In this document: one piece after another, positions 35,404-43,829 of the stretch
Numbering within the stretch: the stretch's first letter is position 1
Layout: every line of letters starts with the position of its first letter
Origin: Clostridia bacterium
GTDB taxonomy: Bacteria > Bacillota > Clostridia > Christensenellales > UBA1242
Reading direction: 5' to 3'
NCBI GenBank assembly: GCA_016297915.1
Contig: JAEDFU010000001.1
Coordinates: 1-64,000, forward strand
DNA: 64,000 bases
Notes under the pieces: model-generated
Told to the model about the DNA's origin: nothing
Database searches by the model: none
What the model saw: only the letters and a program-made list of their open reading frames with translations
Position numbers and translations under genes: made by a program

Positions 35404-35848
35404 GACAAATTTATATATCACTTTTCAAAAAAGTTTTTAATAAAAAAACCAAATAGGAATATAGATTTACTTTGATATGTCAAAGTTGTACGACATACAT
35501 TTAGCATAGAAATAATTAATAAATTTGTCCAAACTTATATCAATTTTTACAAAATATAAAAATATATACTAATGACATAAATATATTTAATTAATTCAAC
35601 ACAATAAATGTTTCTGTCAAATACTAACACATAATTGTCAATTACTTCATATTAATACCCATACAATGTCTAATTAGATATTTTTACAAATTTAATAAAC
35701 AAATCAATTAATAAAACAATAAAGATAACAACAAAAAATAATAACATGGATAATAACATGGATAATAACAGTGATAATAACAGTGATAATGATAATACCA
35801 AGAATAAAATTAAATAAGTATTCAAAGTCACATTACAGCATCTGGCAT
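35404..35848. other. Non-coding gap with a 12-bp tandem repeat
   Basis: Between rarA and rnpB. Very AT-rich. Holds a short palindrome (actttga-tatg-tcaaagt, 35469-35486) and four copies of a 12-bp unit (ataacatggata, with a variant ataacagtgata) at 35741-35788. A 23-codon Asp/Asn-rich frame over the repeat has no ribosome site. I see no gene. Confidence 0.6.
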
Positions 35849-35873
35849 AAAAAAACTCCCACTTGCGTGGGAG
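35849..35873 (-). terminator. Terminator of rnpB
   Basis: A 7-bp GC-rich stem CTCCCAC/GTGGGAG (35856-35862/35867-35873) with a 4-nt loop is followed on the minus strand by seven Ts. Confidence 0.93.
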
Positions 35874-35874
35874 C

Positions 35875-36202
35875 AAAATTAGAGTATTCATAAGCCGAGT
35901 TCTGTATTTGGTGATTATCTATCTAGTACCACTGTCGCCAATGGTTTCAAGCGGTGTAACGAAAGGCTAGCGAGCAACATTAACGCCTTTCTACCTTGCA
36001 TCGAATGGGGTTTACACAACTGCATAGTCACCTATGCAATTAGTAGGCTCTTACCCTACTATTTCACCTATTGCACAAATGTGCTGTATATTTTCTGTTG
36101 CACTTTCCTTGGAGTCGCCTCCACTAGTCGTTAACTAGCATCCTGCTCTATGATGCTCGGACTTTCCTCAAGCATAAGCTCGCAATCACCCGAATATCTA
36201 AC
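35875..36202 (-). ncRNA. rnpB: RNase P RNA (M1 RNA)
   Basis: About 328 nt. The conserved core is present on the minus strand: P4 5' strand GAGGAAAGTCCG, the J-region GGTGAAATAGTAGGGTAAGA then GCC, the CCCCATTCGATGCAAG segment, and the 3' P4/ACAGAA-type end ACAGAACTCGGCTTA. The ends form P1 (TTAGATATTC near 36192-36201 with GAATACTCTAA near 35882). Catalytic RNA that matures tRNA 5' ends. It has its own promoter and terminator, and starts 44 bp after the sigK stop. Confidence 0.96.
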
Positions 36203-36208
36203 TGTCTT

Positions 36209-36237
36209 ATTATACCACATTAAATTACATTTTGCAA
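36209..36237 (-). promoter_or_regulatory. sigma-A promoter of rnpB (extended -10)
   Basis: On the minus strand TTGCAA (36232-36237), 17 bp, TGG-TATAAT (-10 at 36209-36214). The start would be at about 36202, matching the 5' strand of P1. Confidence 0.88.
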
Positions 36238-36245
36238 GGCTATAT

Positions 36246-36974
36246 TTAATCTTTGGTTTTACTATATTTTTGACACTCAACAAAATCACTTTTTTTCAAA
36301 ACCTTTCGCAAAATCTCTATTGATTTTTTCTCTAGCCTAGATATATAGCTTCGGCTTATGTTTAATTTTTTGGCAACTTCTCTTTGAGTTAGCATTGCCG
36401 ATCCAAGTAGCCCATATCTCATACACATAATCTCGTATTCTCTAGGTGACAGATGCTTTTTTAGTACTTTATCCAAATCCTGAGATATCATCTTTTGCTC
36501 AACTAACATTTCGACATTTTCATCCTCATCAAAACTTAGGTCACCTACATGAATTTCATTTTCTTCATCATCAGATCCAAGAATATCCTCAATGCTCACA
36601 TTGCTTTTGTGTTTTTTGTTGGCTCTAATTAGCATCAGAATTTCATTTTCGATACATTTGGCTGCATATGTACTAAACTGTGTTCCATGATTTAGTTTGT
36701 ACGAATTAATAGCCTTAATAAGCCCCAAACTACCAACTGAGATTAAATCATCAGCCTCGTCTGCCTGATTGTATTTTTTCACCACATGCGCAACCAGTCT
36801 CAAATTATGTTCAATAAGTATTTCTTTTGCTTTTTCATCCCCTTTTTCAAATTTTTCCAAATAAATCTTTTCTTCTTCTGGAGTTAATGGTTTAGGAAAT
36901 GATGAACAGTTTTTTATGTACGACGAAAAAAACATTATCTTTTGTAAAAACATCATAAAACTTTCAACTATCAT
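36246..36974 (-). CDS. sigK: Sporulation sigma factor sigma-K (pro-form)
   Basis: 242 aa. The N-terminus carries a hydrophobic pro-sequence (FMMFLQKIMFFSSYIKN) then FPKPLTPEEEKIYLEKFEKG, the sigma-K start. Region 2: HNLRLVAHVVKKYNQADEAD and DLISVGSLGLIKAI; region 4 ends TQREVAKKLNISRSYISRLEKKSIEIL. AGGAG precedes the ATG at 36974. In Bacillus the pro-peptide is removed by SpoIVFB and sigma-K drives late mother-cell genes. The gene is whole, not interrupted by a skin-type element. sigE and sigG are the main alternatives, but the pro-sequence and start fit sigma-K best. Confidence 0.88.
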   Translation of the reverse strand: MIVESFMMFLQKIMFFSSYIKNCSSFPKPLTPEEEKIYLEKFEKGDEKAKEILIEHNLRLVAHVVKKYNQADEADDLISVGSLGLIKAINSYKLNHGTQFSTYAAKCIENEILMLIRANKKHKSNVSIEDILGSDDEENEIHVGDLSFDEDENVEMLVEQKMISQDLDKVLKKHLSPREYEIMCMRYGLLGSAMLTQREVAKKLNISRSYISRLEKKSIEILRKVLKKSDFVECQKYSKTKD

Positions 36975-37305
36975 ATTACACTCCTATACCCCATGTATAT
37001 GTCGAAATATGCCGAAATTTGCCTGTCCAGAGCAAATTTACCAATATATTTGATATAGAAATATTTGTATAATTATTTTTAATTATGTATAAATATACAT
37101 GCGAAACACACAGCTGTGCTGTTCTTAATTAAAATCGTAACTTGTATATTTATACTTATATAATAATATTTATGCACAGTGAAAGTTTTATGTTCTACAA
37201 ATATTTTTTGAGATTTTGGCGGTCAAAAATCGGTGCATTTTTTAGCTATTATTTTTTTGAATAAATAGAAAAACCCTTATTAAAACCATTAGTAATTTTA
37301 TAAAC
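36975..37305. other. Non-coding gap upstream of sigK
   Basis: AT-rich, holding the sigK promoter region. A short direct repeat (atgtcgaaat, atgccgaaat) lies near 36998-37018. I cannot pick a confident sigma-E or sigma-K type promoter. Confidence 0.45.
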
Positions 37306-37337
37306 AAAAAAATGAGGTGGTAATTTTAACCACCCCA
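37306..37337 (-). terminator. Terminator of the RNase J-trmR-U32 operon
   Basis: A 9-bp stem (37313-37321/37329-37337, TGGGGTGGT with ACCACCTCA on the minus strand, one G-T pair) followed by seven Ts. Confidence 0.9.
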
Positions 37338-37357
37338 CTTAATTTTATTTTGTTGTT

Positions 37358-38569
37358 TCAAATATTTTGTTGTTCTTTTCTTAGTATATCGCCTGCTTTT
37401 AGAGGCAAATCAGTTTTTAGCATAATTATTTGTTGCACTAGACTCGCATCCGAAATAGCATTGCCGTCTTCATCTTCCATGTAATCAACAATTATTTTTT
37501 TGTTAAAAGTATCATTTGGAGATAGTACTTCAAGCACATCTCCTACTTTAAAGCGGTTTCGTTGTTCAATCTTTGCAAATCCGTCTTTGGCATCCTCTTT
37601 GACTATCGCCATAAATTCGTAAGACTGTATAGGCATACTATCCTCGATGTACTCTTTGTCTTTTGCGCCAAAATAAAAACCTGTTGTATATCTTCGATGG
37701 CTTGTTTTTTCTACTTCATCAAGCAAAGATGCATCAAAAGTCTTTTTATCTTCAAAATCATCAATTGCTCTACGATAAGCATTTGTAATAGTCGCAACAT
37801 AATATGGGCTCTTCATTCTGCCTTCAATCTTAAATGATGTGACACCAGCATCGACAAGTTTGTCTATGTATTCAATCATACACAAATCCTTACTATTGAG
37901 AATATATGTACCTCTTTCGTCCTCTTGAATATCATAATGCTCACCATGTCTAGATTTTTCGCAAATTGAATATTCAAATCTACAAGCTTGAATACATGCA
38001 CCTCGATTACTATCTCTTCCGGACAAATAGTTTGAAAGCAAACATCTGCCTGAGTAAGAAATACACATTGCACCATGGACAAAAGTTTCGATTTCAACAT
38101 CTTTTGGAATAAAATCTCTAATCTCTTTGATTTCTTCAATACTTAATTCTCTGGCAAGTACAAGTCTTTTTGCACCCATATCACAAAAGAACTTTGCAGT
38201 ATATTTATTTGTAATATTAGCCTGAGTTGAAACATGCAAATCAAGTTTTGGTGCACAATTTAGTGCTAATTGCATAATACCAATATCGCTTACAATTATT
38301 CCGTCAACGCCGATTTTTTGCAAAAATTCCAAGTACTCTTTCATGCCCACATAATCGCAATTATGTGCAACTATATTAACTGTGACATAGATTTTTTTTG
38401 ACATCGAATGAGCCAAAGTAACCGCCTCAGCAAGTTCGTTTTCGTCAAAATTTCCAGAAAATGCTCTTAGTCCGAATTTTTTTCCAGCCAAATAACAGGC
38501 ATCAGCACCAAAATTAAAGGCTGTTTTTAGTTTTTCCATATTGCCCGCAGGCGCAAGTAATTCAAGCAT
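37358..38569 (-). CDS. U32 family peptidase-like tRNA hydroxylation protein (TrhP/YrrO type)
   Basis: 403 aa. N-terminal LLAPAGNMEKLKTAFNFGAD and the U32 signature region ETFVHGAMCISYSGRC, with Cys for an Fe-S cluster (CISYSGRCLLSN..NRGACIQACRFEY). U32 proteins of the TrhP group make 5-hydroxyuridine at tRNA position 34 with prephenate. The next gene upstream is the matching methyltransferase (TrmR type), as in B. subtilis yrrMNO. Only one TrhP is here while Bacillus has two. AAGGAG before the ATG. Confidence 0.9.
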   Translation of the reverse strand: MLELLAPAGNMEKLKTAFNFGADACYLAGKKFGLRAFSGNFDENELAEAVTLAHSMSKKIYVTVNIVAHNCDYVGMKEYLEFLQKIGVDGIIVSDIGIMQLALNCAPKLDLHVSTQANITNKYTAKFFCDMGAKRLVLARELSIEEIKEIRDFIPKDVEIETFVHGAMCISYSGRCLLSNYLSGRDSNRGACIQACRFEYSICEKSRHGEHYDIQEDERGTYILNSKDLCMIEYIDKLVDAGVTSFKIEGRMKSPYYVATITNAYRRAIDDFEDKKTFDASLLDEVEKTSHRRYTTGFYFGAKDKEYIEDSMPIQSYEFMAIVKEDAKDGFAKIEQRNRFKVGDVLEVLSPNDTFNKKIIVDYMEDEDGNAISDASLVQQIIMLKTDLPLKAGDILRKEQQNI

Positions 38570-38570
38570 A

Positions 38571-39185
38571 TTATTCTCCTTTTACTTTTGTAATAGCAAT
38601 TCCGTCCTCAAGCCTTATTAGTTCAGTTTCAAACGGATAGGCATTTACCGCTTTTAGATATTTTCGCAAATTAACAACCATGGTGCGTTTTTTGTGAGGA
38701 ATAATATCCTCGCTCTCAACCATTCCTCCAAGCAAAACATTATCTGCAAAAATTGCACCATTTTTTTCTAGCAAATTTTTTAGGTCAGGCAAATAAGAAA
38801 CATACTGACCTTTTGCACCGTCCAAAAATATCATATCAAACTTTTGATTTTTTTCAACCAAATCTTTGAGTACAACTTTGGCATCATTATTTATTATAGT
38901 TACTTTGTCCAAATTGCCAAACATCTCAAAATTGTTTTTTGCCATTTGTAAGTAAGTCTCGTTGATATCAATAGTTGTAAGATGATTTGCTCCAGCACTC
39001 AAAATTATATTTCCGCTGTAACCTATCGCCGTGCCGATTTCGAGGATATTTTTGTAGCCATTATCTCTAACAAAGTTATACAAGAAAACAGCAGATTTAT
39101 CCCTAATTATGGGGATAAAATTTGCTCTTGCATAGTACCTTTGTTGAGACAATTTTTCTAATACTTTTTCAATTTCCATATTCAT
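38571..39185 (-). CDS. trmR: SAM-dependent O-methyltransferase, TrmR (YrrM) type
   Basis: 204 aa from ATG 39185, which overlaps the RNase J stop by one base (TAATG). Class I methyltransferase fold: ILEIGTAIGYSG (motif I), TTIDINE, MIFLDGAKGQY (metal-binding Asp) and IFADNVLLGG with the second Asp-Asn metal pair, the COMT-like pattern of TrmR, which methylates ho5U34 of tRNA to mo5U. The pairing with the U32 protein supports this. Substrate is inferred from context. Confidence 0.85.
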   Translation of the reverse strand: MNMEIEKVLEKLSQQRYYARANFIPIIRDKSAVFLYNFVRDNGYKNILEIGTAIGYSGNIILSAGANHLTTIDINETYLQMAKNNFEMFGNLDKVTIINNDAKVVLKDLVEKNQKFDMIFLDGAKGQYVSYLPDLKNLLEKNGAIFADNVLLGGMVESEDIIPHKKRTMVVNLRKYLKAVNAYPFETELIRLEDGIAITKVKGE

Positions 39186-40855
39186 TAATTTGTTTCTATT
39201 ATCATTGGGATAATAAGTGGTTTTCTTTTGAATTTTTTGAAGAAATAAGATTGCAAAGTCTTTTTGATACTGCCTTTGATCATAGCCCAATCTTGAGTCT
39301 TAAAGTTTGCAGTAATGATTTGATTCAAAATCATATCTCTAACTTCCTCAATCATATCCTCATTACCTTTGATAGTCATAAATCCTCTAGTCAAAATATC
39401 AGGCTTTGATGTGAGCGAGCCGTTTTTTGCCGAAATTGTGATTGTAACTACACAAATTCCTTCTTCGGCAAGTTGCATTCTATCCCTTTGAACAATTCCG
39501 CCAGCCTCACTAACTTCGTAGCCGTCAACAAGTTTAATTCCACTTGGAACTGTTCCGCTCTTTTTGATAACATTTTTGTTGATTGTTATTGTGTCGCCAA
39601 GCTCAGGAATAACGATGTTTCGCTCATTCATTCCCAAATCTCTTGCCAAATTACTATGAGCTTTGAGTTGACGATATTCTCCATGCACTGGCACAAAGAA
39701 TTTTGGCTTAAGGAGTGTATGCATTGTCTTTAGTTCTTCCTGATAAGCGTGACCACTTACATGCACCTCTGCCAAAGATTCATAAATAATTGAAGCACCC
39801 TTGGAGTATAGCAAGTTAATAACATTATTAATTTCTTTTTCGTTGCCAGGAATAACCGATGACGAAAAGATTACATAATCGTTTGTTCCGATTTCAATCT
39901 TATTAAACTCACCATTAGCCATTCTTGTAAGTGCACTGTTTTCCTCGCCTTGGCTTCCCGTACACAAAATGCATATTTGAGAGTCCTCATATTTGTCCAA
40001 ATTGTTAACATCAACAACAATCTCTTTGTTAAAGTTCAACTCGCCAATTTTGGCAGCAGTTTCACAAATATTTAGCATGCTTCTGCCTGTAAAAACAATC
40101 TTTCTGTTGTACTTTTCGCAAATATTAAGGATTTGTTGTATACGATGAACATTACTTGCAAATGTTGCAATAATTATTCTCTTGCTTGCATTTTGTACAA
40201 ATAGATTGTCAAGCGTTGCTCCAACTTTTCGTTCACTCATACTAAATCCCGGACGCTCGGCATTTGTACTATCTGCAGTAAGTAGCAAAACACCTTTTCT
40301 GCTGATTTCGGCAATTCTGACCATATCCATTGCATCGCCATCAATTGGAGTATAGTCAATTTTGAAGTCTCCCGTATGGAAATACACACCAACTGGGGTT
40401 GTAATAGCAAACGCCATTGCTCCACTGATACTATGTGTAACTTTGACAAATTCTACTTGGAAACTTCCAATTTTAACAATTTGTTTTGGCTTTACACAAA
40501 TAGGTTTGCATTTGATTTTTTTGTGTTCTTTTAGTTTGTTTTCAATAAGTGCTACACTTAATTTACTTGCGTACACAGGTACATTTGGAAGTTCTCTAAG
40601 AAGATAAGGCAACGCACCAATGTGATCTTCGTGTCCGTGAGTAATAAGTATTGCTTTGATTTTTTGTCTATTGTTTATTAGGTAAGTAAAATCTGGAATA
40701 ACGATGTCTATACCTGGCATATCGTCACTTGGAAAAGCAAGACCGCTATCTATAACTAACATTTCATTATTGTATTCCAAAACCATTAAGTTTTTGCCGA
40801 TTTCACCAACACCACCTAAGAATGACAACTTCATTCCGCTTTGTTGTTTATTCAT
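39185..40855 (-). CDS. rnj: Ribonuclease J
   Basis: 556 aa metallo-beta-lactamase/beta-CASP nuclease with 5'-3' exo- and endonuclease activity on mRNA and rRNA. Metal motif THGHEDHIGALPY (His73, His75, Asp77, His78), later HTGDFKID, beta-CASP STNAERPG, FSSSVIPGNE and HVSGHAYQEEL, and a C-terminal oligomerisation domain. AAGGAG before the ATG. First gene of the operon with trmR and the U32 gene. Confidence 0.96.
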   Translation of the reverse strand: MNKQQSGMKLSFLGGVGEIGKNLMVLEYNNEMLVIDSGLAFPSDDMPGIDIVIPDFTYLINNRQKIKAILITHGHEDHIGALPYLLRELPNVPVYASKLSVALIENKLKEHKKIKCKPICVKPKQIVKIGSFQVEFVKVTHSISGAMAFAITTPVGVYFHTGDFKIDYTPIDGDAMDMVRIAEISRKGVLLLTADSTNAERPGFSMSERKVGATLDNLFVQNASKRIIIATFASNVHRIQQILNICEKYNRKIVFTGRSMLNICETAAKIGELNFNKEIVVDVNNLDKYEDSQICILCTGSQGEENSALTRMANGEFNKIEIGTNDYVIFSSSVIPGNEKEINNVINLLYSKGASIIYESLAEVHVSGHAYQEELKTMHTLLKPKFFVPVHGEYRQLKAHSNLARDLGMNERNIVIPELGDTITINKNVIKKSGTVPSGIKLVDGYEVSEAGGIVQRDRMQLAEEGICVVTITISAKNGSLTSKPDILTRGFMTIKGNEDMIEEVRDMILNQIITANFKTQDWAMIKGSIKKTLQSYFFKKFKRKPLIIPMIIETN

Positions 40856-41456
40856 TTTTGTTCTCCTTTAATTTGTTATTCGTTTTTTGGCATACGAAAA
40901 ACCATTTTGATTTGTAAAAATCCAATCAAAAAGATAGATTAATATATCAATTAGTAATTATATAATATTTTTAATTAAATATTGCCATTTGCCTAATTTC
41001 AAACAAGACATAGTCTGCATTGAGTGTTTTTTACATAAACACTATAAGCTCAAACAATTACAGCTTTAAGCAAAACGCAAATATTTTTGTGTTCATACAA
41101 ATCCACTTGAATTTTTTTAAAATTCCATATGAACACAGAATTAAACAAAATCACTATTGCACACAAAAAAAACAAATAAAGCATGTTCGCTTTGTGTGAA
41201 AAAATCAATATAACGATTACTTTTCAAAACTCAATTGATAGCAATCAAAAATATTAAACTAACTTCGATAATACAATTATATATTATTTTTTTCAAAAAA
41301 TCAATACATTATAATAGATTTAGCAACTTTTTGATACTATCTACACAAAAACCAGCCCAAAACTTCCAAAAAACAACAAAAAAACTCTTATGCTTAAGCA
41401 TATTGACTCTATTCAAAAGTCAAATCCACCCATACATAAGAGCAAACAAAAATGAG
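40856..41456. other. 600-bp non-coding gap with inverted repeats
   Basis: Between the RNase J operon and the next minus-strand gene. One candidate structure is 41088-41137 (outer arms tgtgttcata/tatgaacaca, inner arms gaatttt/aaaattc). Another is cacacaaa/tttgtgtg at 41160-41167/41191-41198. No ORF with a ribosome site and no known RNA family is evident. The RNase J promoter must lie in the 40860-41000 part but is not clear. Confidence 0.5.
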
Positions 41457-42407
41457 TTAAACAATGTATTTCATAGACTTTAATTTATCACTTATTTCTT
41501 TTTTCTTAGGAGTGATAACATTATAAACATCAATGTAATATCTCATACCTTGACCTTCGTAAGTAACTACCATTCCAAAAATACTATAAAGCAAATACGA
41601 CGCTGGAACTGTAAGAATTAATCCCACCATAAATGTAAAAGTCCCAATCAAAACATTGGAGAGCACTATTGTAACAACAATTCCAAACGCATTAGAAAAT
41701 ACTTTTGGAAAAATTCTAAACATATTCTTTACGCTTGTTTTCAAAGACTTAAATACACCGTAATTCATAACACACATTGTTGGAATCCAACCTGCAAACA
41801 ACGAGTATTTAAACGAGATAAGCAATGCAAATCCAACTATTATAAGTATAATTGCAAATATAGACATTACAAACGAAATGCTAAATAACTTTAAACAAAG
41901 AACAAATAATCCAATATAAATAACATCAAGTGGGAACATCACCAAAAAGCACGCTAGCTGAGCCTTTATGTTTCGACCGAATGTTTCTCTAAAGCTTGCA
42001 TAAAATCCATGTTTGTTCATGCTACCCATATAATAATGCAACGAATTGCATGACGCCATTATAGTCAAATTATTAAGGAAAACTCTAACAAAGAAAATTG
42101 TTATTCCAAGCCCTGCAAAGTTAATCCAAACAACTCTTAGATTCTCTTTTAACACAAGTCCCAACTGTTCCACAAGCTCATTGAGAGAAACAAAGAATTC
42201 AGTCAAATTAAGATTGGACAAAAAATCCGAGTATATTGTCAAAAATCCAGTTATAATTCCGCAATCCTCAAGCAACTTGTAGATTGGATTTATACACAAA
42301 AAACAAAGTCCACCAGTAATCAAAAAAACAAGTAGATAATATATTATAGTTTTCCAAACAATATCAAAATTAGAAAACAATATTTTAAGAGAATTTTTGT
42401 AAATCAT
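41457..42407 (-). CDS. Polytopic membrane protein of unknown function
   Basis: 316 aa from ATG 42407, behind GAGGGG with only 2 nt spacing; a longer in-frame start has no ribosome site. Six or more hydrophobic segments (about 17-40, 90-115, 146-172, 174-198, 235-262 and 264-285 from this start). C-terminal tail basic. No family recognised. It lies between the phage cassette terminator and a 600-bp gap; the composition looks chromosomal, so I do not assign it to the phage. Confidence 0.75.
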   Translation of the reverse strand: MIYKNSLKILFSNFDIVWKTIIYYLLVFLITGGLCFLCINPIYKLLEDCGIITGFLTIYSDFLSNLNLTEFFVSLNELVEQLGLVLKENLRVVWINFAGLGITIFFVRVFLNNLTIMASCNSLHYYMGSMNKHGFYASFRETFGRNIKAQLACFLVMFPLDVIYIGLFVLCLKLFSISFVMSIFAIILIIVGFALLISFKYSLFAGWIPTMCVMNYGVFKSLKTSVKNMFRIFPKVFSNAFGIVVTIVLSNVLIGTFTFMVGLILTVPASYLLYSIFGMVVTYEGQGMRYYIDVYNVITPKKKEISDKLKSMKYIV

Positions 42408-42472
42408 AACCCCTCTAAAACTATAAATACTATATATTTTAGTATAAACCAAAAAAGTCAATTTTGCCAAGC

Positions 42473-42527
42473 AAAAAAAGAAAAGGTGCTCAAAAATTTG
42501 TCTACAAACAAATTTTTGTCACCTTTT
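42473..42527 (-). terminator. Strong terminator at the end of the phage cassette
   Basis: Two stacked stems AAAAGGTG/CACCTTTT (42481-42488/42520-42527) and AAAAATTTGT/ACAAATTTTT (42492-42501/42508-42517), then seven Ts on the minus strand. It lies 5 nt after the last holin-like gene, and marks the cassette's downstream edge. Confidence 0.88.
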
Positions 42528-42532
42528 ACAAA

Positions 42533-42784
42533 TTATTTATCTTTATTTATCTCATCATTAATATCATCAAGCAGTTCATCTGAATTTTTTGGCTCAGGAT
42601 CAGAAACATCTTTTTTTGTAATAACTCCTGTCATTACCAAAAAAGTACAAATGGCTAGTATTATAGACTCGACCTTTTTGGAATATAAATCAAGCCCAAT
42701 AATATTAGATATTGTATCCAAAAGCATTACAACAGCACCGCTCAAAGTTAGCCAAAACGAAGTAGTTTTAATTTTCTTTTTCAT
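42533..42784 (-). CDS. Phage holin-like protein, 83 aa
   Basis: Two hydrophobic segments (about 9-31 and 40-55, SIILAICTFLVMTGVI) with a short loop, and an acidic C-terminal tail (SDPEPKNSDELLDDINDE). Layout and the start KTTSFWLTLSGAVVML resemble the phi-LC3 class of holins. Last gene of the cassette; AAGGAG before the ATG; overlaps the UviB-like gene by 17 nt. Confidence 0.7.
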   Translation of the reverse strand: MKKKIKTTSFWLTLSGAVVMLLDTISNIIGLDLYSKKVESIILAICTFLVMTGVITKKDVSDPEPKNSDELLDDINDEINKDK

Positions 42785-43022
42785 CTACTTTCTCCTTAAC
42801 TTTTCTTAGAACAATTTTTTTTGAGTTTATTTTGTCTTTGATATCTTCAACATCCTCCTTCACTTGCCTCACGATTTCAAGCGAATTCCCCAATTTCTCA
42901 ATGGTTAATTGATACTTATGTTCTCTATTTCGACTATCTTTTAGCTGATACACCAATAGACCCGAAAAGAGCACAGCAAAAAGTCCGTTACTTATGGCTA
43001 AGTTAACTATTTGTTCCCACAT
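42768..43022 (-). CDS. BhlA/UviB-type holin-like peptide, 84 aa
   Basis: One N-terminal membrane helix (NGLFAVLFSGLLVYQL) followed by a charged helix KDSRNREHKYQLTIEKLGNS..VKEDVEDIKDKI, the BhlA/UviB architecture of bacteriocin- and phage-associated holins in Clostridium and Bacillus. Overlaps both neighbours, so it is translated together with them. Confidence 0.75.
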   Translation of the reverse strand: MWEQIVNLAISNGLFAVLFSGLLVYQLKDSRNREHKYQLTIEKLGNSLEIVRQVKEDVEDIKDKINSKKIVLRKVKEKVDEKEN

Positions 43023-43768
43023 TTTTGCAGTTCACCTTGTATTTTGGATGCAACCACACCAAATACCTTTTTGATTTCTTCGCTTTGAAATGCTTGGGCG
43101 ATTTTAGATATCTCAACCATTCCCAAATACCTGCCGATTACAAACATCATCTTGTTACAAACAAAATAATCAACAACATCACTTGAGAATTTTTGTCTCA
43201 AATTATCAGCAGTCTTCTCAACTTTTCCGTCATTTGCGACAAAGTTCAATACCTCCAAATATCTCTCAAAAAAGTCAAGTTCGCTGTTTTTTACATCCGA
43301 ACTTAATGTTTCAAGTTTGTAGTTTATTGCACCGAGGAGATTTTCGCACACACTTATTTTGTCTGTAAGTGCAACAGCCTTTGCAATATTACAATCCTTA
43401 ATCGCTTGTTTCTTGAGCGAATTTAGATAAAACAATTTAAACTTACATTGCTTAATTTGGCTTTTGAGGCTATCAGTTGACGCTACAAAATCATTATACT
43501 TTTCATCTGCAAGTACAGACTTAGCAATTTGTTTTTCGTCCTCGTCATTTTTATAAATAATTTGTTTGTTCAAAGCTCCGTCGGATTTAATCTTAGCACT
43601 TATAGCCTTAATTTCTGCAATTTCAAAGTCGCTAGCTTTAGTAAGATACTTATCCGTTAGATTCAATATTTCGTTTATCAACTCTTTTTGTTTTGCCAAG
43701 ACCAAATCTTTGTCAAAATCATTTTTGACTTGTTCAGTCTGGTTGTCACAAATTGTATATTTATTCAT
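43007..43768 (-). CDS. Phage cassette coiled-coil protein, 253 aa
   Basis: From ATG 43768 with AAAGGTAA upstream; the longer frame runs into the preceding gene. Mostly helical and Lys/Glu-rich with several heptad stretches (residues 20-130), and scattered Cys. No recognised domain. By position it could be a needle, minor head or internal protein; I cannot say which. Confidence 0.7.
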   Translation of the reverse strand: MNKYTICDNQTEQVKNDFDKDLVLAKQKELINEILNLTDKYLTKASDFEIAEIKAISAKIKSDGALNKQIIYKNDEDEKQIAKSVLADEKYNDFVASTDSLKSQIKQCKFKLFYLNSLKKQAIKDCNIAKAVALTDKISVCENLLGAINYKLETLSSDVKNSELDFFERYLEVLNFVANDGKVEKTADNLRQKFSSDVVDYFVCNKMMFVIGRYLGMVEISKIAQAFQSEEIKKVFGVVASKIQGELQKCGNK

Positions 43769-43829
43769 ACATTTACCTTTTGTATTTAAAATACTTGAAT
43801 TTATTTTTTTTAATTTTTTTGCAATTTCA

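Noticed and set aside
35741..35788. CRISPR-like array
   Set aside because: Units are only 12 bp and without spacers.
35741..35817. Plus-strand 23-codon Asp/Asn-rich peptide
   Set aside because: No Shine-Dalgarno; made by the tandem repeat.
35670..35891. Minus-strand frame with Leu/Ser repeats next to rnpB
   Set aside because: It starts inside RNase P RNA, runs through its terminator and through the 12-bp repeat; no ribosome site. Hydrophobic repeats are produced by the tandem DNA.
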